From assembly GCA_024663395.1 (NCBI GenBank), contig JANFAH010000066.1, positions 223,214 through 287,213 of the forward strand: a DNA stretch of 64,000 bases. The letters run 5' to 3'. Both the position numbers and the translations under genes were made by a program. This document shows, piece by piece, positions 34,577-45,460 of this stretch. Numbering within the stretch: the stretch's first letter is position 1; each line of letters begins with the position of its first letter. The notes under the pieces are model-generated. The model saw only the letters and a list, made by a program, of their open reading frames with translations, searched no databases and was not told the origin of the DNA. Source of the DNA: Pisolithus tinctorius (Eukaryota; Basidiomycota; Agaricomycetes; Boletales; Pisolithaceae).

Positions 34577-36135
34577 TTACACCTCTAAGTGCTGGAGTAA
34601 CTTGATAAGAAGTGCATCCCTAAATATTTGCCCCTCTGATCCAATGTAGTTTCCCTGACCACCTGCATCCTCACCTTCCTCATCCTCATCAGAGGGAGGA
34701 AATGCCCCAGCAAACTCTTCAGCTGATGATGCCAAACCAAGGTCCTCCTCAATTTCTATGATCATGTTATGGAGAACCAGACAACTTCGCACCCATGCAT
34801 TACAATACTCCAAGTCTTCTGGAGTCTGTATTTGGATTCGAAGCTCTCGCAGGGATTGGAAGCGCCCTTTAAGGGAACCATAAAGATGTTCAGATCGAAC
34901 ACGTATCTTGCCATGACAGATGAGTATGGACTAAATATATAAAAAGAGCTGTTACATACTTTAGACAGATGATAATTGAATGTCTTCTGCACCCTAGTCA
35001 ACTGACCTGAAGCAGGTCTTTTGAATGGAACAATACACCACTTCTGGCATCCATATGCAGAGTCAGCCCAGAGCCATTCATTCTCACCAAAAAACCTTTC
35101 AGGTGACCGGGCACATTGAGTGTGTTGGAAGGCACTGGCATCATGGAGGCTACCAGGAACACCAATGACATAATCCACAATGCGAAGATTGTGGGGGAAG
35201 ATGATGATCTTAAATGCAGGTGAGTGAATACATGTAATCACCAAATTGTGAGTGCTCACCTGGTTGGAAAGTGAATAATTGGATTTCCTGTCAAAAAATC
35301 CCTCCCCATGCAACCCAGGCTTCTGAAATAGATTGAAGGGTGTTCCATCCACACACAAAAATCCCCCCTTCCACTGAGGACATGTTCTCTCCTCCACGTA
35401 CCTCTTTGCCCTGTCCTTTTCCCTCCTGTCCTGTGGTTCCTCAGGGTTAAAGTGAATCACCTCATCATGATGGTGCAGAATGGCAACCATCACCCTCTTG
35501 TAGCAGTTGTGGACAGTCCCAACAGATACACCAGCCCACTCTGCCATATCCTGGGAGGTGGCAGCATTTCCATAATGCCCAGCAGCATTAAGGAAAATTG
35601 CCAATTGTATGGGGACAGGGAGCTGGGGGTTATTGGAGTTGTTGTGGAAGATAGGGTGGGTCTCAATCTTGTCCACTATAGCAGAAAAAACAGCTGGAGG
35701 GACTCTGAGTTTGCGCTGAAAGAGGCGAGGGTGGTCAATTTTCCACTCATCAAGGAGGTGGAGCTGGGGAGAGCGGCTTGGCCTTGGTCGGTTGTTGAGA
35801 ACACGTGTTTTTTCAACTTCATCCTGGAGTGCAGCAATAGCATCCTGGAAGCCAGAGAAAGCAGCAGTACTGAATAACAACTGCTCCATCAAGCCAGAGG
35901 ATGAGGATGAGGTGTCAGAAGTTGCAGCACCAGAAGATGGGGAAGAGGGAACAGAAGATTGGGTTGTCATGGTGTTGTCAGATTGGGGTAGGCCTTCACT
36001 TGAGTCACCAGAGTCAGTAGCTTCAGCCTCCTGCAATGCTACATGTAGTATATCTAAGTACTGTAGCAGACCAAAGTGTTCCCTGGCTTGTTGAAGGATG
36101 TCTAGGAGTTCCTGGCGCTCAGTAACTCTAGGCAT
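34577..36135 (-). CDS. PIF/Harbinger DDE transposase
   Basis: DDE_Tnp_4 nuclease that moves the surrounding element. Start MPRVTERQELLDILQQAREH. A helix-turn-helix-like part precedes the core: NAATSQDMAEWAGVSVGTVH. The catalytic motifs are GGFLCVDGTPFNLFQKPG (first Asp), VIGVPGSLHDASAFQHT (second Asp) and, after one intron at about 34,920-34,985 with a GTATGT donor, RVRSEHLYGSLKGRFQSLR (Glu). The tail has YCNAWVRSCLVLHNMIIEIE, an acidic stretch and the end LLIKLLQHLEV. No stop or frame break is seen outside the intron, so the protein may be functional. It is convergent with ORF1. Confidence 0.9.
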
Positions 36136-36366
36136 GGTGTTGGTAGGTGGTTATCACTTGCTAGATCTCTATTGATAAGCATGCACGCTTTTCAGCGGAG
36201 TTTGAATTTTAAATCGGAGCGTCAATAGCATTATCTACACATCTACCGTTTCCGGGTCACGCGCTTTTTCTGCGGAGTTTGAATCTCAAGTCGGAGCTTT
36301 AATATTCGCCCACAAACTCACAACTCAACCGCACTTGAGTTTGCTCGCGTGTTTCTTCCACATCTT

Positions 36367-36381
36367 ACTTTGAGCGGCCCT
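36367..36381 (-). repeat. Right terminal inverted repeat of Harbinger element
   Basis: ACTTTGAGCGGCCCT, the exact complement of the left end, followed directly by the AAT target duplication. Confidence 0.95.
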
Positions 36382-36384
36382 AAT

Positions 36385-36694
36385 GTCAACTAAAAAGCGG
36401 ACTTGGTAAACAGGTTGGATTTTATACAGCTCTGGTCGCTCGTCTCACACATGCCGTAAACATGCCCACGGTTGGACGGACAAAGGGAATTCCCCGGAGA
36501 CAATAATGGTCGGGGATTGCCAAATCGAGAACAAAGAAGCAGTCTTCTGCATCCGCGGGAATATCGACGATTAGTCAACCACGGAATGTGCCGTGGTACT
36601 GTATCGTCGTCTTCTCACGCCTCCGAAACCTTACTGCCACAATCCAGCGACCAGAAGGCAGTCATCAGTCCATCGATCCCGACACTCTCAAAAT
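36385..36694 (+). promoter_or_regulatory. RPL31 promoter, formerly shared with the CFEM gene
   Basis: The 310 bp between the Harbinger target duplication and the RPL31 ATG. Without the element, the CFEM ATG (32327) and RPL31 ATG would be about 340 bp apart and divergent, so this interval was probably a bidirectional promoter. No single motif could be assigned with confidence. Confidence 0.6.
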
Positions 36695-37331
36695 ATGGTA
36701 CGTGCTCAACCAGCTTATTTGTATGGCGATGTGACTGACTATGCCCGTAGGCGAAAACAAAGGTAGATGCGCAAACCACACCTCACTCGAGCAAATCCCC
36801 ACGATCGCTTATATCTGTTCGTCTTCCAGACCGGCAAACGCTCCGCCCTTCAAGACGTCGTCACTCGTGAATACACGATTCATCTGCACAAGCGCGTGCA
36901 CGGCCGCTCCTTCAAAAAGCGGGCACCATGGGCCGTCAAGTCTGTAGTCGAGTTCGCTCGGAAAGCAATGGGCACTTCAGACGTACGGCTTGACCCCAAA
37001 CTCAACCAAGCACTATGGGTACAGGGAATCAAGTCCGTCCCTCACCGGATACGAGTAAAGCTCGAGCGTGAGTGTCTCATTTCTCTCTCTAGATTTCTAG
37101 TGTGCATGGGGTGCAACACGCAAAGAACAAATCTAACAGCGCGCCCGTTTTCTTTTGGCTACAGGTAAACGCAATGACGAAGAGAATGCAAAGGAGAAGC
37201 TTTACACATATGCTATGCATGTTCCTGTCACTTCCTTCAGAGGTAGGTTTCATATTCCGCACCCATCCAACTGTTGCAATAACACTATACCATCACAGGG
37301 GCTCCAAACAACCGTCGTTGATGCGGAATAA
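36695..37331 (+). CDS. RPL31: 60S ribosomal protein eL31 (RPL31), C-terminal frame break
   Basis: Cytosolic large-subunit ribosomal protein. The ATG (36695-36697) is split off by an intron directly after it. A 12-nt exon (36751-36762) codes AKTK. The main exon (36830-37067) codes [40 protein letters not shown] and so on to VKLER. Exon 4 (37165-37242) codes [20 protein letters not shown] and ends VTSFR. The last exon should begin [10 protein letters not shown], but as written the splice at 37298/37299 gives one G too many and ends after eight foreign residues at 37321. The conserved frame would end at 37331. A G-run miscall or a genuine frameshift are both possible. All other parts match the family well. 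Confidence 0.85.
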
Positions 37332-37639
37332 ATGGAGGTCATTAATCTTCACTGCGGGAACGAGATTTTGTCTGGTACTGGATATGATACAGGCAGGTGA
37401 CTTCACCCTACACACAATGTACTTCGACAGGCGATGCGCAAGCATCCTGATATGTTGTACACGCCCTGAGCCTGCATACTTAGTCTGGTCACCAGATCGT
37501 CTATGAGGCTGCATTTCATTGCAGGTGGAGACTGTTTGGCCTGAATCAGAGAACACTTCTGAAAGGCTAATTAATGGCTTGCCCAAGCTCATACACGGGA
37601 AGTGCGAATTTGGTAACTGCATTATGCTCAATCACTGCA

Positions 37640-38720
37640 TGTTGGAGTTGCTGCAGTTGGCTTGTCTTATCACAGGCTAGTCACCCAACTATTACTCGAA
37701 CCACTTGCTGAAATGTCGACTATCGGCAATCCGAAGACATGCGGGTAGGTACACGAAATGGAGGACCCAGCTGCGGGACCGGGATGCGACCGAATGGCCG
37801 TGGACTTGATAACGCAAAGTGCAGAGGGACATGTCAGGAGCCTGAGAGAGCGCATCAGATGGCACATGTTACTACCGCTGAATATGTGGCCCCGCGTAAG
37901 GCGAAAAGAGATGCAACATCAGCTACTATCAGTACTGCAAAGTATGTCAAGCTTGAAGGTTTGTACCAGTACAGAAGAGGAACCCAATGCCAGGTGGCTG
38001 TTTGATCGGGCTTCTAGCTTCCGGGGAACTGGTTCAGTTAGCAGCCACACCTCACAGCTGTAGGCACAGTTTACAATGTTAGATTCTGTCATACAGCTGC
38101 CTTTGGAGGAGAACAACAGTTCCAGCTCAAGCTCAACGCCTGTCCCTCCTGGGCATCTGCCGACCATAGAGGTCGGTAATATCAGAGGATGACACAGCCT
38201 GCGGCTTGTCCCTCCTGAATCCGTCCGCAGGGAAATAATTGTGATCAGATGGCATCACCATAATAGCCACGAGATGAACTTGATAATAGCTCCATTGTGG
38301 GCGGCAGACACCTTGTTTACGGCTGCGCCAAAGATACCCGACCGCACTAACAAGAGCCATCAGAACATGCGCCCATGCAGCTATGAAATCAATGAAATCA
38401 AGAGCAACTTGCAGAGTTCCTTACTCCATATGTATTGATACTTATCCCCAGCCGATGTTGAATGGGAGACTGTTTGAAGCAAATTCACGGTTGTCGAAAA
38501 ATGACCGGACAAATTTCAGTTGCAGTGGCCTTGTAAACAAGGCGATTAATATGAGAGGGAAATTGACGGAGGCGCCGCTTTTGGCACAGTTGGTGCGGCG
38601 CATTATTCGCACCATAGATCGCATGAGGTCGTCTCTCACAAAGTCCAATATTTTTGATCATCTCTTCTCCAGGAAACCCTTTTTGACTTCTGGGAGTTGG
38701 GAATTATGTTATAATCGACG
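37640..38720 (+). repeat. Truncated copy of the GT69 3'-flank to tRNA-Ala block
   Basis: Plus-strand sequence here matches the minus strand of 27.37-29.1 kb and the plus strand of 43.2-44.3 kb in the same order. Markers are GAACCACTTGCTGAAA (37,699), CATGTCAGGAGCCTG (37,830), CCGGGGAACTGGTTCAG (38,021) and the tRNA-like segment at 38,575, followed by TTTTTGATCATCTCTTCTCC. The copy is decayed and partly deleted. Confidence 0.7.
38575..38647 (+). pseudogene. tRNA-Ala pseudogene
   Basis: Aligns with the tRNA-Ala at 27,424-27,504: CTTTTGGCACAGTTGG matches exactly and GCATGAGGTCGT is retained. The T-arm has lost about 8 nt (GGTCGTCTCTCACAAAG), and acceptor and anticodon stems are damaged. It cannot fold as a tRNA. 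Confidence 0.75.
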
Positions 38721-39744
38721 TACGAAGACCTCCGCCAAAAGCACGGTTATACTTGCAGGAGTCTCATTCGACGGCTGTAGTATGCACAAAATAAGTCCTA
38801 CCTGGTTGTGGCCAAACCAGATCACGGAAAACGTGTCAGAAAACGATCCGGAAATGTCTACCTATGATCTCAACACAAGCACAAACAGCCTACATCTCGA
38901 ATGCAAATGATTAGACCATCAGCATATCAAGAACTGGGCCAGGAGAACCATACCAAAGTCCGGAGTTTCCAGTTATCAGTTGGAAACGACTTGTGATATA
39001 CACATGGTTGCACCATCGCGAATCCATACAACATTCCAGAAAGCACGAGTGAAACGATCGCAGACCCGATAAACAACGTCGTGCCGGGTCTGATACGTTG
39101 TGTGGTCTTCAGTTGTCATAAACAAGTATCCTACATTTACATTTTGATGCCGTCTGCAGCGCACGTAACGGGCATGCGGCTATGGCAGTGTACAACAAGC
39201 GGCCTGACTCATCGTAGGTATCGGTTTCAAATCAGCAGCCTATTTCATCAGGTTCTCACACCAACGGCAAGACATTGGACCCACCAACCTTCTAAGCGGT
39301 ACGGCGCGATACCAGCGCCTTGACTGATGACATTATCCCCGCCGTGCCTTGGCCTTAATGGAGTCCAATTGTGAAACATTAGATAACATGCACGATAGCA
39401 GTCCAAAAGAGAGAGAGAGAGAGAAAAAACAGGAAAAATCCGTGGACGGAGACAGACCAACTCAGCCCTCCCCCTCAAAACACCGCTTTAATAGGTAACT
39501 CCTTCGGCCCTGATCGCTCCTCGTCTGAGTGAATAGAGAAGTACGGCCCCTATCGGAAAACCGCATTAACACCTAAGTTCAGAATCATGTGAGAGGCAGC
39601 ACCTTATCACCGGTATTAAATTGAGGGGGGCTGCTTGGAAGGGAGCCAGGATCGGTACTTGGCTGTGTAGCCCACACCTGACTGAAGACAGAGCGGCTGT
39701 TGAGTCTACAAAAATGGATGAGGACCTCACGGACGCCCGGGAGA

Positions 39745-41012
39745 TTATATAGCGTACGCTGCCAGAAGAGAGTTTGTATATACTGGGATAGATCGTGTCA
39801 GGGAAACTCGCATGGGGCCGGACTGAGCGATACTCACAGCCTGATTCAACAGCGTAGAATCCCAGCCAGACATCTGCAATATTCCAGCACATTACGAGCT
39901 TAGACGGAAATTGAGAGGGGAGAAAACGTAGGCGCACAATTATGTGGCATCGTCCAAAACTGAAAAAAAAAAAAAAAAAAAAAAAAAAAAGTGGTTTAGT
40001 CGATATGCAGCTGTACAAGATGCACTCGGTACTCACACATAATGCCTGGGCTAATTCGCCTCCGCTGTCATCCAGTCATAAAGATTGGTAGTAAGGGATA
40101 GGAACCAGGTACTTACATTGTAACGAGACCAGTTGCTTGTAGTAGCAAAAAATCAACATTACGGAGATCGGTACAACAGATTATTTCTTACCGACGGAAT
40201 ACGATATCAATTTGTCGATCATCCGAGAAGTCCTAACTGTGATGTCGGTCACCGTTTTCACTAAAATCGAATACACTCACCGCCTGAACTCTGTCTTTTG
40301 CTCCCTCAGAATGTAGGTCACAGCAGCTGCAACTATGATGTCACACGCAATCGACATGATGAACATAGTGGTGATACACCACTTCCACTGCTGCACAACC
40401 AATGCGATCTCCCTTAAGCGGTACGCAGCAATGCCAACTGCCATGTGGAAGGCAAAGCGGGCGGCTGCGAGCAAAAAGCAAAATCCGACAAGCACCAAGT
40501 TCCGAGAGAGCCTCCACAGCCTAAAGATAAAGAAGGCCTGCTTGAACGTGAGGACAGCTCTCGCCTGTTAGTGGAACTTCTCACCTGAGAAGCGAACGCG
40601 AGGGGGGAACAGAGTATTAAGGTGACGTTCAAGCTTTCTGGGAAGAGAAGCAACGCGAGGCGGTTCCCGAAATCCGCGACCGCCAAATGCCACATGCCAG
40701 CCAACAAGAGGATGAGATGTATCGTCTGCAATGTCCTACGGGTGTCCCGTCAAGAATCTGGTGTCTTGGTTCGAGATCGAATGTACGTACATCTCGAAAG
40801 TTACCTTTCAATTGTCCATAGGTCAGGATCTGAGTAGTCAATGAATGTCTGATACGCACCAGCGCCTTGATGTATCCGTTGTCATTAGGGAATCGTTTGT
40901 AATACGAGTAAGTCTGGACGACAGCACACCCAAAGACGACGCCTGAAAGCACGGAACCGACTGCCATCGGGCCAAGGAAGGTCTTCACATCAATTGTCGT
41001 TACCTGGGCCAT
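39745..41012 (-). CDS. DUF6534-like seven-pass membrane protein, paralogue A
   Basis: Start MAQVTTIDVKTFLGPMAVGS. Membrane segments in order: FLGPMAVGSVLSGVVFGCAV followed by VQTYSYYKRFPND, TIHLILLLAGMWHLAVADF, NVTLILCSPLAFASQ, LVLVGFCFLLAAARFAFHMA, WCITTMFIMSIACDIIVAAA and VTYILREQ. The C-terminus VYTNSLLAAYAI corresponds to the conserved NSLL block near the end of this family. It contains a 14-nt microexon at 40791-40804 that joins TFEM to the next exon. A poly(A) of 28 lies in its last intron. Function is unknown; the family is greatly expanded in mushrooms. Paralogue B (45.5 kb) is nearly colinear. Confidence 0.7.
39963..39990 (+). repeat. Poly(A) tract, 28 A, inside an intron of paralogue A
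   Basis: The paralogue at 45,677 has CTGAATAAACGTGGTTTAGT where this copy has CTG, 28 A, GTGGTTTAGT. The run therefore grew or was inserted after duplication. Confidence 0.9.
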
Positions 41013-41492
41013 GATGGGGTTTGGAATAACCTGTAGGAAGAGTCAGACGCCTCAGACTATAGCTGTTTAGTGCATTAGAAATCAGATCGTGTGAAGCTGT
41101 CAGTGCTGTGACCTACTCCATGGCTGGCGGTGCAGGTGGGAGGCGTAAGTGTACGGTATAGTATCTACATGAGGCTTCAGGGGCGTCCCAAAAAGGATAG
41201 AGCCCTCCCCTGGCGTTCCGGTGGTGTTATGTAATCGGGCCGGCGGCACGGTGTTCACGCGATCGCATGTCGTGGGAGGTCGTGAACGCGTGCAGTGCGA
41301 GGGGCGAGTGGTCATTCGCGCGCACGGTACCTTCCCCTGTGGCTCCAGGATCGCCTCGCCTAACGCGCCAGTTGCGGCTCTATCAGCCGGCGGTGTGTGT
41401 TGATGGCCCCAGAATCGCCGCAGCACCATCTCAGACCTTAGATCTCATTACTCAGTCGGTGCGGGAGTAGCCTTAGCACGCGCGCACCGTCG

Positions 41493-42990
41493 ATGAACGC
41501 CTTGCAAGGGGTTATGGCGGCGAGTGTCAATGCCACTGGCACTTTTGGTAGACCTCTTCCTGGGCCTGTTGGATGTCTACAGGAGTGCGCGCGGGGATGC
41601 GACCGATGAACTTACCAGTGGCAGCTCCTCGGGTTTTCATTGGTACGGCGCAACACACCCGTGTTTGTCTCACAGCTCTCTGCACGAAAGCACTTCACTC
41701 TGCTAAATGTCGACTAGCGCAAGTGTGTGCTTGAGCTCCTCGCCCTACCACGCCGCTGAATGCACCCGCAACTTACGACCGCTCTACCCCGGACTATCAC
41801 AATGTCTTCGTGTCCATATACGAGAACGGTTCGAGTGACCAAACCAAGGCGCTCCTTTGCATGTTCGATTCAATCACAAAAAGTGTTGGCCTCGGAGTTT
41901 CCATACGGACGTCAGTCCCGCACGAGAGGAGCGTTCAATCACTGTATCGAATACCCGGCTGAGGTCCGGAATCAGGCGTTCGACCCTCTTCACGAACTTA
42001 GGGATGCCAACAACGAGTTCTTTGATACAATAATCTTCATGAACGATATCCTGCCTTGCGTTGGCGACGTCCTCGAGTTAATCTGGCAGAGCAGAAGAAA
42101 CAACGCGGGAATTACGTGTGCTGCAGATTATGTGTATCACAATGACCTCGTAAGCTACTCTTCCTGTTCTGGTATCTTCGAATGTGACGTGTCGTCGCCT
42201 CCTTTGCATCTAGAACGCACCCGTCTTTTACAATATGACGTGCCCTCGAAATTGCCCCTTCTGGGAACATCTTCTACGGTCCAGATTCTTCTAAACGGTT
42301 CCAGTGTTACCTCCTCATTCAGGTCTAGTCATACTGGAACGGTATCGGGATTCTTGATCCAGCTCCCTTTTAATTCTCTCCCCGGTGCGGTCGCTTCGGC
42401 ATGGCAAAGATTGTAGAGGGCGGGTTTTTCGCATCGGAATGCAGTCTGATCCGCAACGACTACCGGCAGGACACGGCCGGATTGTGATGGTACCGCGGGA
42501 GAAGCTTGCGTATGATAGGGTCAGCCACCATTCTGAGTGTGTCGTTCTCACCAGCTTTCTGCCCTCACGCGCCATATTGCTAATGTTGAGGTGACATCTT
42601 TTACGAAAAGTCTTTGATTTAATACACCCTCTGCGGAAGAATCTCACTGCTATCCGGGGTATGTCTGCATTGGCGGACTTCCAGGCCACCCCGCTATAAC
42701 CCCCAAACACCGCTCGTGATTCGGCCCCCACGATCGTGTGCTTGACCCTCAGGAGAATGAGGGAATAAAGTTCCAGCCAGGTCCTTCATATGGTACGTCA
42801 TTTCTGATGCCCAGCCCTTACTCCTACTTACCTGATTATTGGGCCAATGTGGTGGACATGGGAACAGTGCGGGCGGGGCTGAGATGGTGCTGACGACATT
42901 GATGGGCCTGACGTGCACGCTACGCGGGAAGCTGTGCCAAAGCAGTCGTAAACTACAGAAGCGGTCACTGTGAAACATGACAGGACCATC
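41493..42990 (+). pseudogene. GT69 (CAP59/CMT1-like) pseudogene, inverted copy of the 29.3-31.0 kb gene
   Basis: Colinear with the GT69 gene but on the opposite strand. The start region aligns (ATGAACGCC at 41,493) and is frameshifted. About 230 bp is missing where the text jumps from CGACCGCTCTA to CCCCGGACTATCAC (41,797), deleting the segment before YHNVFVS. Retained parts include EVRNQAFDPLHELRDANNEF, IIFMNDILPCVGDVLELIWQ, GITCAADYVYHNDL and GRIVMVPREKLAYDR. Several stops and frame breaks follow. It preserves the base missing from the parent after EVRN. Not functional. Confidence 0.8.
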
Positions 42991-43099
42991 GACCTATGAT
43001 CTAGTTATTGCGATGTTATATCTTTTCGTTTAGTTTGATAGATGAGATGGAGGTTCCCTAAGTCACCTCGAACATTTCTATCCCTACTTCTTGTCGTCA

Positions 43100-44290
43100 A
43101 ACAAATAGACCTGAACCTGGACTATGCATATGTAGCTTTCTTGGCATGTAACGTGCCGTAGATACCTTGTTGGAAAATTCGAGGTTGCTACTACTGGCTT
43201 GTCTTATTGCGGAACTATTACTCGAACCACTTGCTGAAAAGTCGGCATTTGCGAAAAGGCAATCCTGAAGACATGTTGGTAAGTACATGAAATTGAGGTT
43301 CGCTACACCCAGTTGCATGACCGAAACATGACCGAATGGCTGTGGAGTCGATCACACAACAGGGCACATCAGGAGCCTGGCAGAGGCATCACATTGTCAT
43401 GATGGTACACTACCACTGAATAGCCACGTAAGGTGAAAGGAGGTGGAACCTCAGTCACTATTAGTATTGCAGAGCATGTCAAACTTAGAACTTACGTCCA
43501 CGTTTAGTTGCACCAGTATAGAAGAGGTACCACTCGCGTATCGCAGAGAGTCCGTCGAGGCTATGTCTCGACTCTCCAGCCACGCGGCCGCGTCACTGAC
43601 GAGTGCCCATTTCCCTGGAAAGCTATCGACTCACGATCATAGAGTTGGTACGTACTCACCCCTCCATGTCCGGGCCCGTTCCTCCCAAACAGTTCCTGGA
43701 CATGGGCCTCCAGTCACCCAGATTTATCTTTTTCGTGTGCAATTCAGGAACGCCTCTTCAGAAGTCCACCCCCGACAAATTCAGTCATGCCTGGTTGAAT
43801 CTACGCACCCAAGTTTTCAGGCAACGCCACGTGACTGTTCGATCCGGTTTCTAGGTTCCGGAGAACTAGTTCGGCAGCAGCTACATCTTGTAGCTGTAGG
43901 CACTGTTTACAACGTTAGATTCTGTTGTATAGCAGCCCTCGGAGGCGGACAGCAGTTCCAGGTTAAGCTTAACGCCTGGGTATTTGCTGAGCGTGGACGA
44001 AAGACTTAGGTCGGCGATGTCAGAGGACGACACAACATGTGGCGGTAGTCTTGTAAGAATCCGTCAGCAGGGAAGTAATTGCGGTCGGATGGTAACGCCA
44101 TAATAATCCGGAGATGGAGAAATTGGTATGAGATCAAAAGGGGAAATGACGACAACAGTTGGTAGCGCGCATTAATCTTCGTACCGTAGATTGCATGACG
44201 TCGTGGGTTCGACTTCCACAGAGTCCACATTTTTGACCGTTTCCTCCGCAGAAAACCCTTTTTGGCTTCGGGGAGTTGGGGTTCATGTTA
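43100..44290 (+). repeat. Inverted duplicate of 27.37-29.1 kb (GT69 flank to tRNA-Ala)
   Basis: Continues directly from the GT69 pseudogene in the order of the source block read backwards. CATGAAATTGAGGTTCGCTA (43,289) matches the GT69 3' flank, the segment near 43,745-43,860 matches 27,640-27,780, and the tRNA-like segment lies at 44,141. Similarity continues past the tRNA 3' end (CATTTTTGA, TTTCCTCC) and stops near the SGNH hydrolase start in the source. Confidence 0.75.
44141..44227 (+). pseudogene. tRNA-Ala pseudogene, second copy
   Basis: CAGTTGGTAGCGCGCAT, GTAGATTGCATGA, GTCGTGGGTTCGA and CCACAGAGTCCAC match the 27.4-kb tRNA-Ala, including its intron. The acceptor 5' strand and the anticodon loop are altered and extra bases are present. 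Better preserved than the 38.6-kb copy but not a sound tRNA. Confidence 0.75.
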
Positions 44291-45460
44291 TCATCGACGT
44301 ACGGGGTCCCCCGTGGAAAGCGCGATTATACTTGCGGGACTCCCAGTCGACAATTGTAGTAAGTCCCACTTAGTTGCAACCAATCAAATCATCGAAAAAG
44401 TATCAGAAAACGACCTGGAAATGTTTCACCTTCTGATCTATTAACCGCGACATTTTTGTCATGCGGGGTAATTGCGAGGCCACCATCAACGCAAGCGGAG
44501 CGGCCAGAAGCACGGCCAACGTATACATCTCAGATGTAATCTTGGAAATGGTTGGACCGTCGTCATATCGAGAACCCGGCCAGGAGAAGTACTAACTACA
44601 TGAATAACATACTAAAGTCGCGAGTTTCCAGTTATCCTTTGGGAATAATTTATGATATGCACATATCTGCATCACCGCGCATTCATACATCACTCCAGGA
44701 AGCACGAACGAAACGCTCACAGGCCCGATAAGCAGCGTCATATCGAACGTTACCGTCGCGCACTATGGCTGGTCCCAGGTCTGATACGCGTGTGTGGCCT
44801 CCAGTTATCGTATACAAACGTCCTATGTTGTTATGCAGTCCGCATGGCAGGTAGCGGGCATGCAGCGGTGGTAATACTGTCCGTATTGCGAGTCTGCAGC
44901 AAGCGGCCGGACTCATCGATGGTTAGCGGATTTCATATCAGCATCCTCTTCCGTCAGGTTCATTCGCACTCTAAAAGGCAAGGCATCGGATCCACCGACC
45001 TCATGGTACGGCACTTTGACTGATGCCCCCACGGTGCCTTATGGCGATGCCTTCGTTTTAACGGAGCACAGTCATGAAATCATTCCAGACGTATGATACA
45101 CACACGATAGCGATCGAAAAACAAAAACAAAAACAAAACAAAAAACATAGAAGATCTGCAGACGGAGACGGACCAACCCAGCACTCTGCCTCAAAACACC
45201 GCTTTAACGGGTAACTCCTTCAGTCCTACCGATCGCTCCCCATCCGAGTGAATGGAGAAATATGGCCCCTGTCGGAAAGCTGCTTTAATACGTTCGAAGT
45301 TCAGAATGACGTGAGTAGCAGCACCTTATCACCGACATTCAATTGGGGGCTTCTTGGAAGGGTACCAGGATCGGAGCTTGGCTGTGGAGCCCACAACTGA
45401 TTGAAGACAGAACGGCCGTTGAGTCTGTAAATATGGATGAGGACCTCACGGACGATCGGG

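Larger units (their letters stand above)
32354..36381. mobile_element. PIF/Harbinger DNA transposon, complete with TIRs and 3-bp TSD
   Basis: The element is 4028 bp, bounded by 15-bp perfect inverted repeats AGGGCCGCTCAAAGT and flanked on both sides by AAT (32351-32353, 36382-36384), a 3-bp target duplication as expected for Harbinger. It carries two genes, as usual for the superfamily: a Myb/SANT-like ORF1 (+) and a DDE transposase (-). Subterminal DNA has repeated CGCGTGTTTCT words at the left (about 32,391-32,413) and one at the right. The intact transposase frame, perfect repeats and perfect target duplication indicate recent insertion. Confidence 0.9.
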
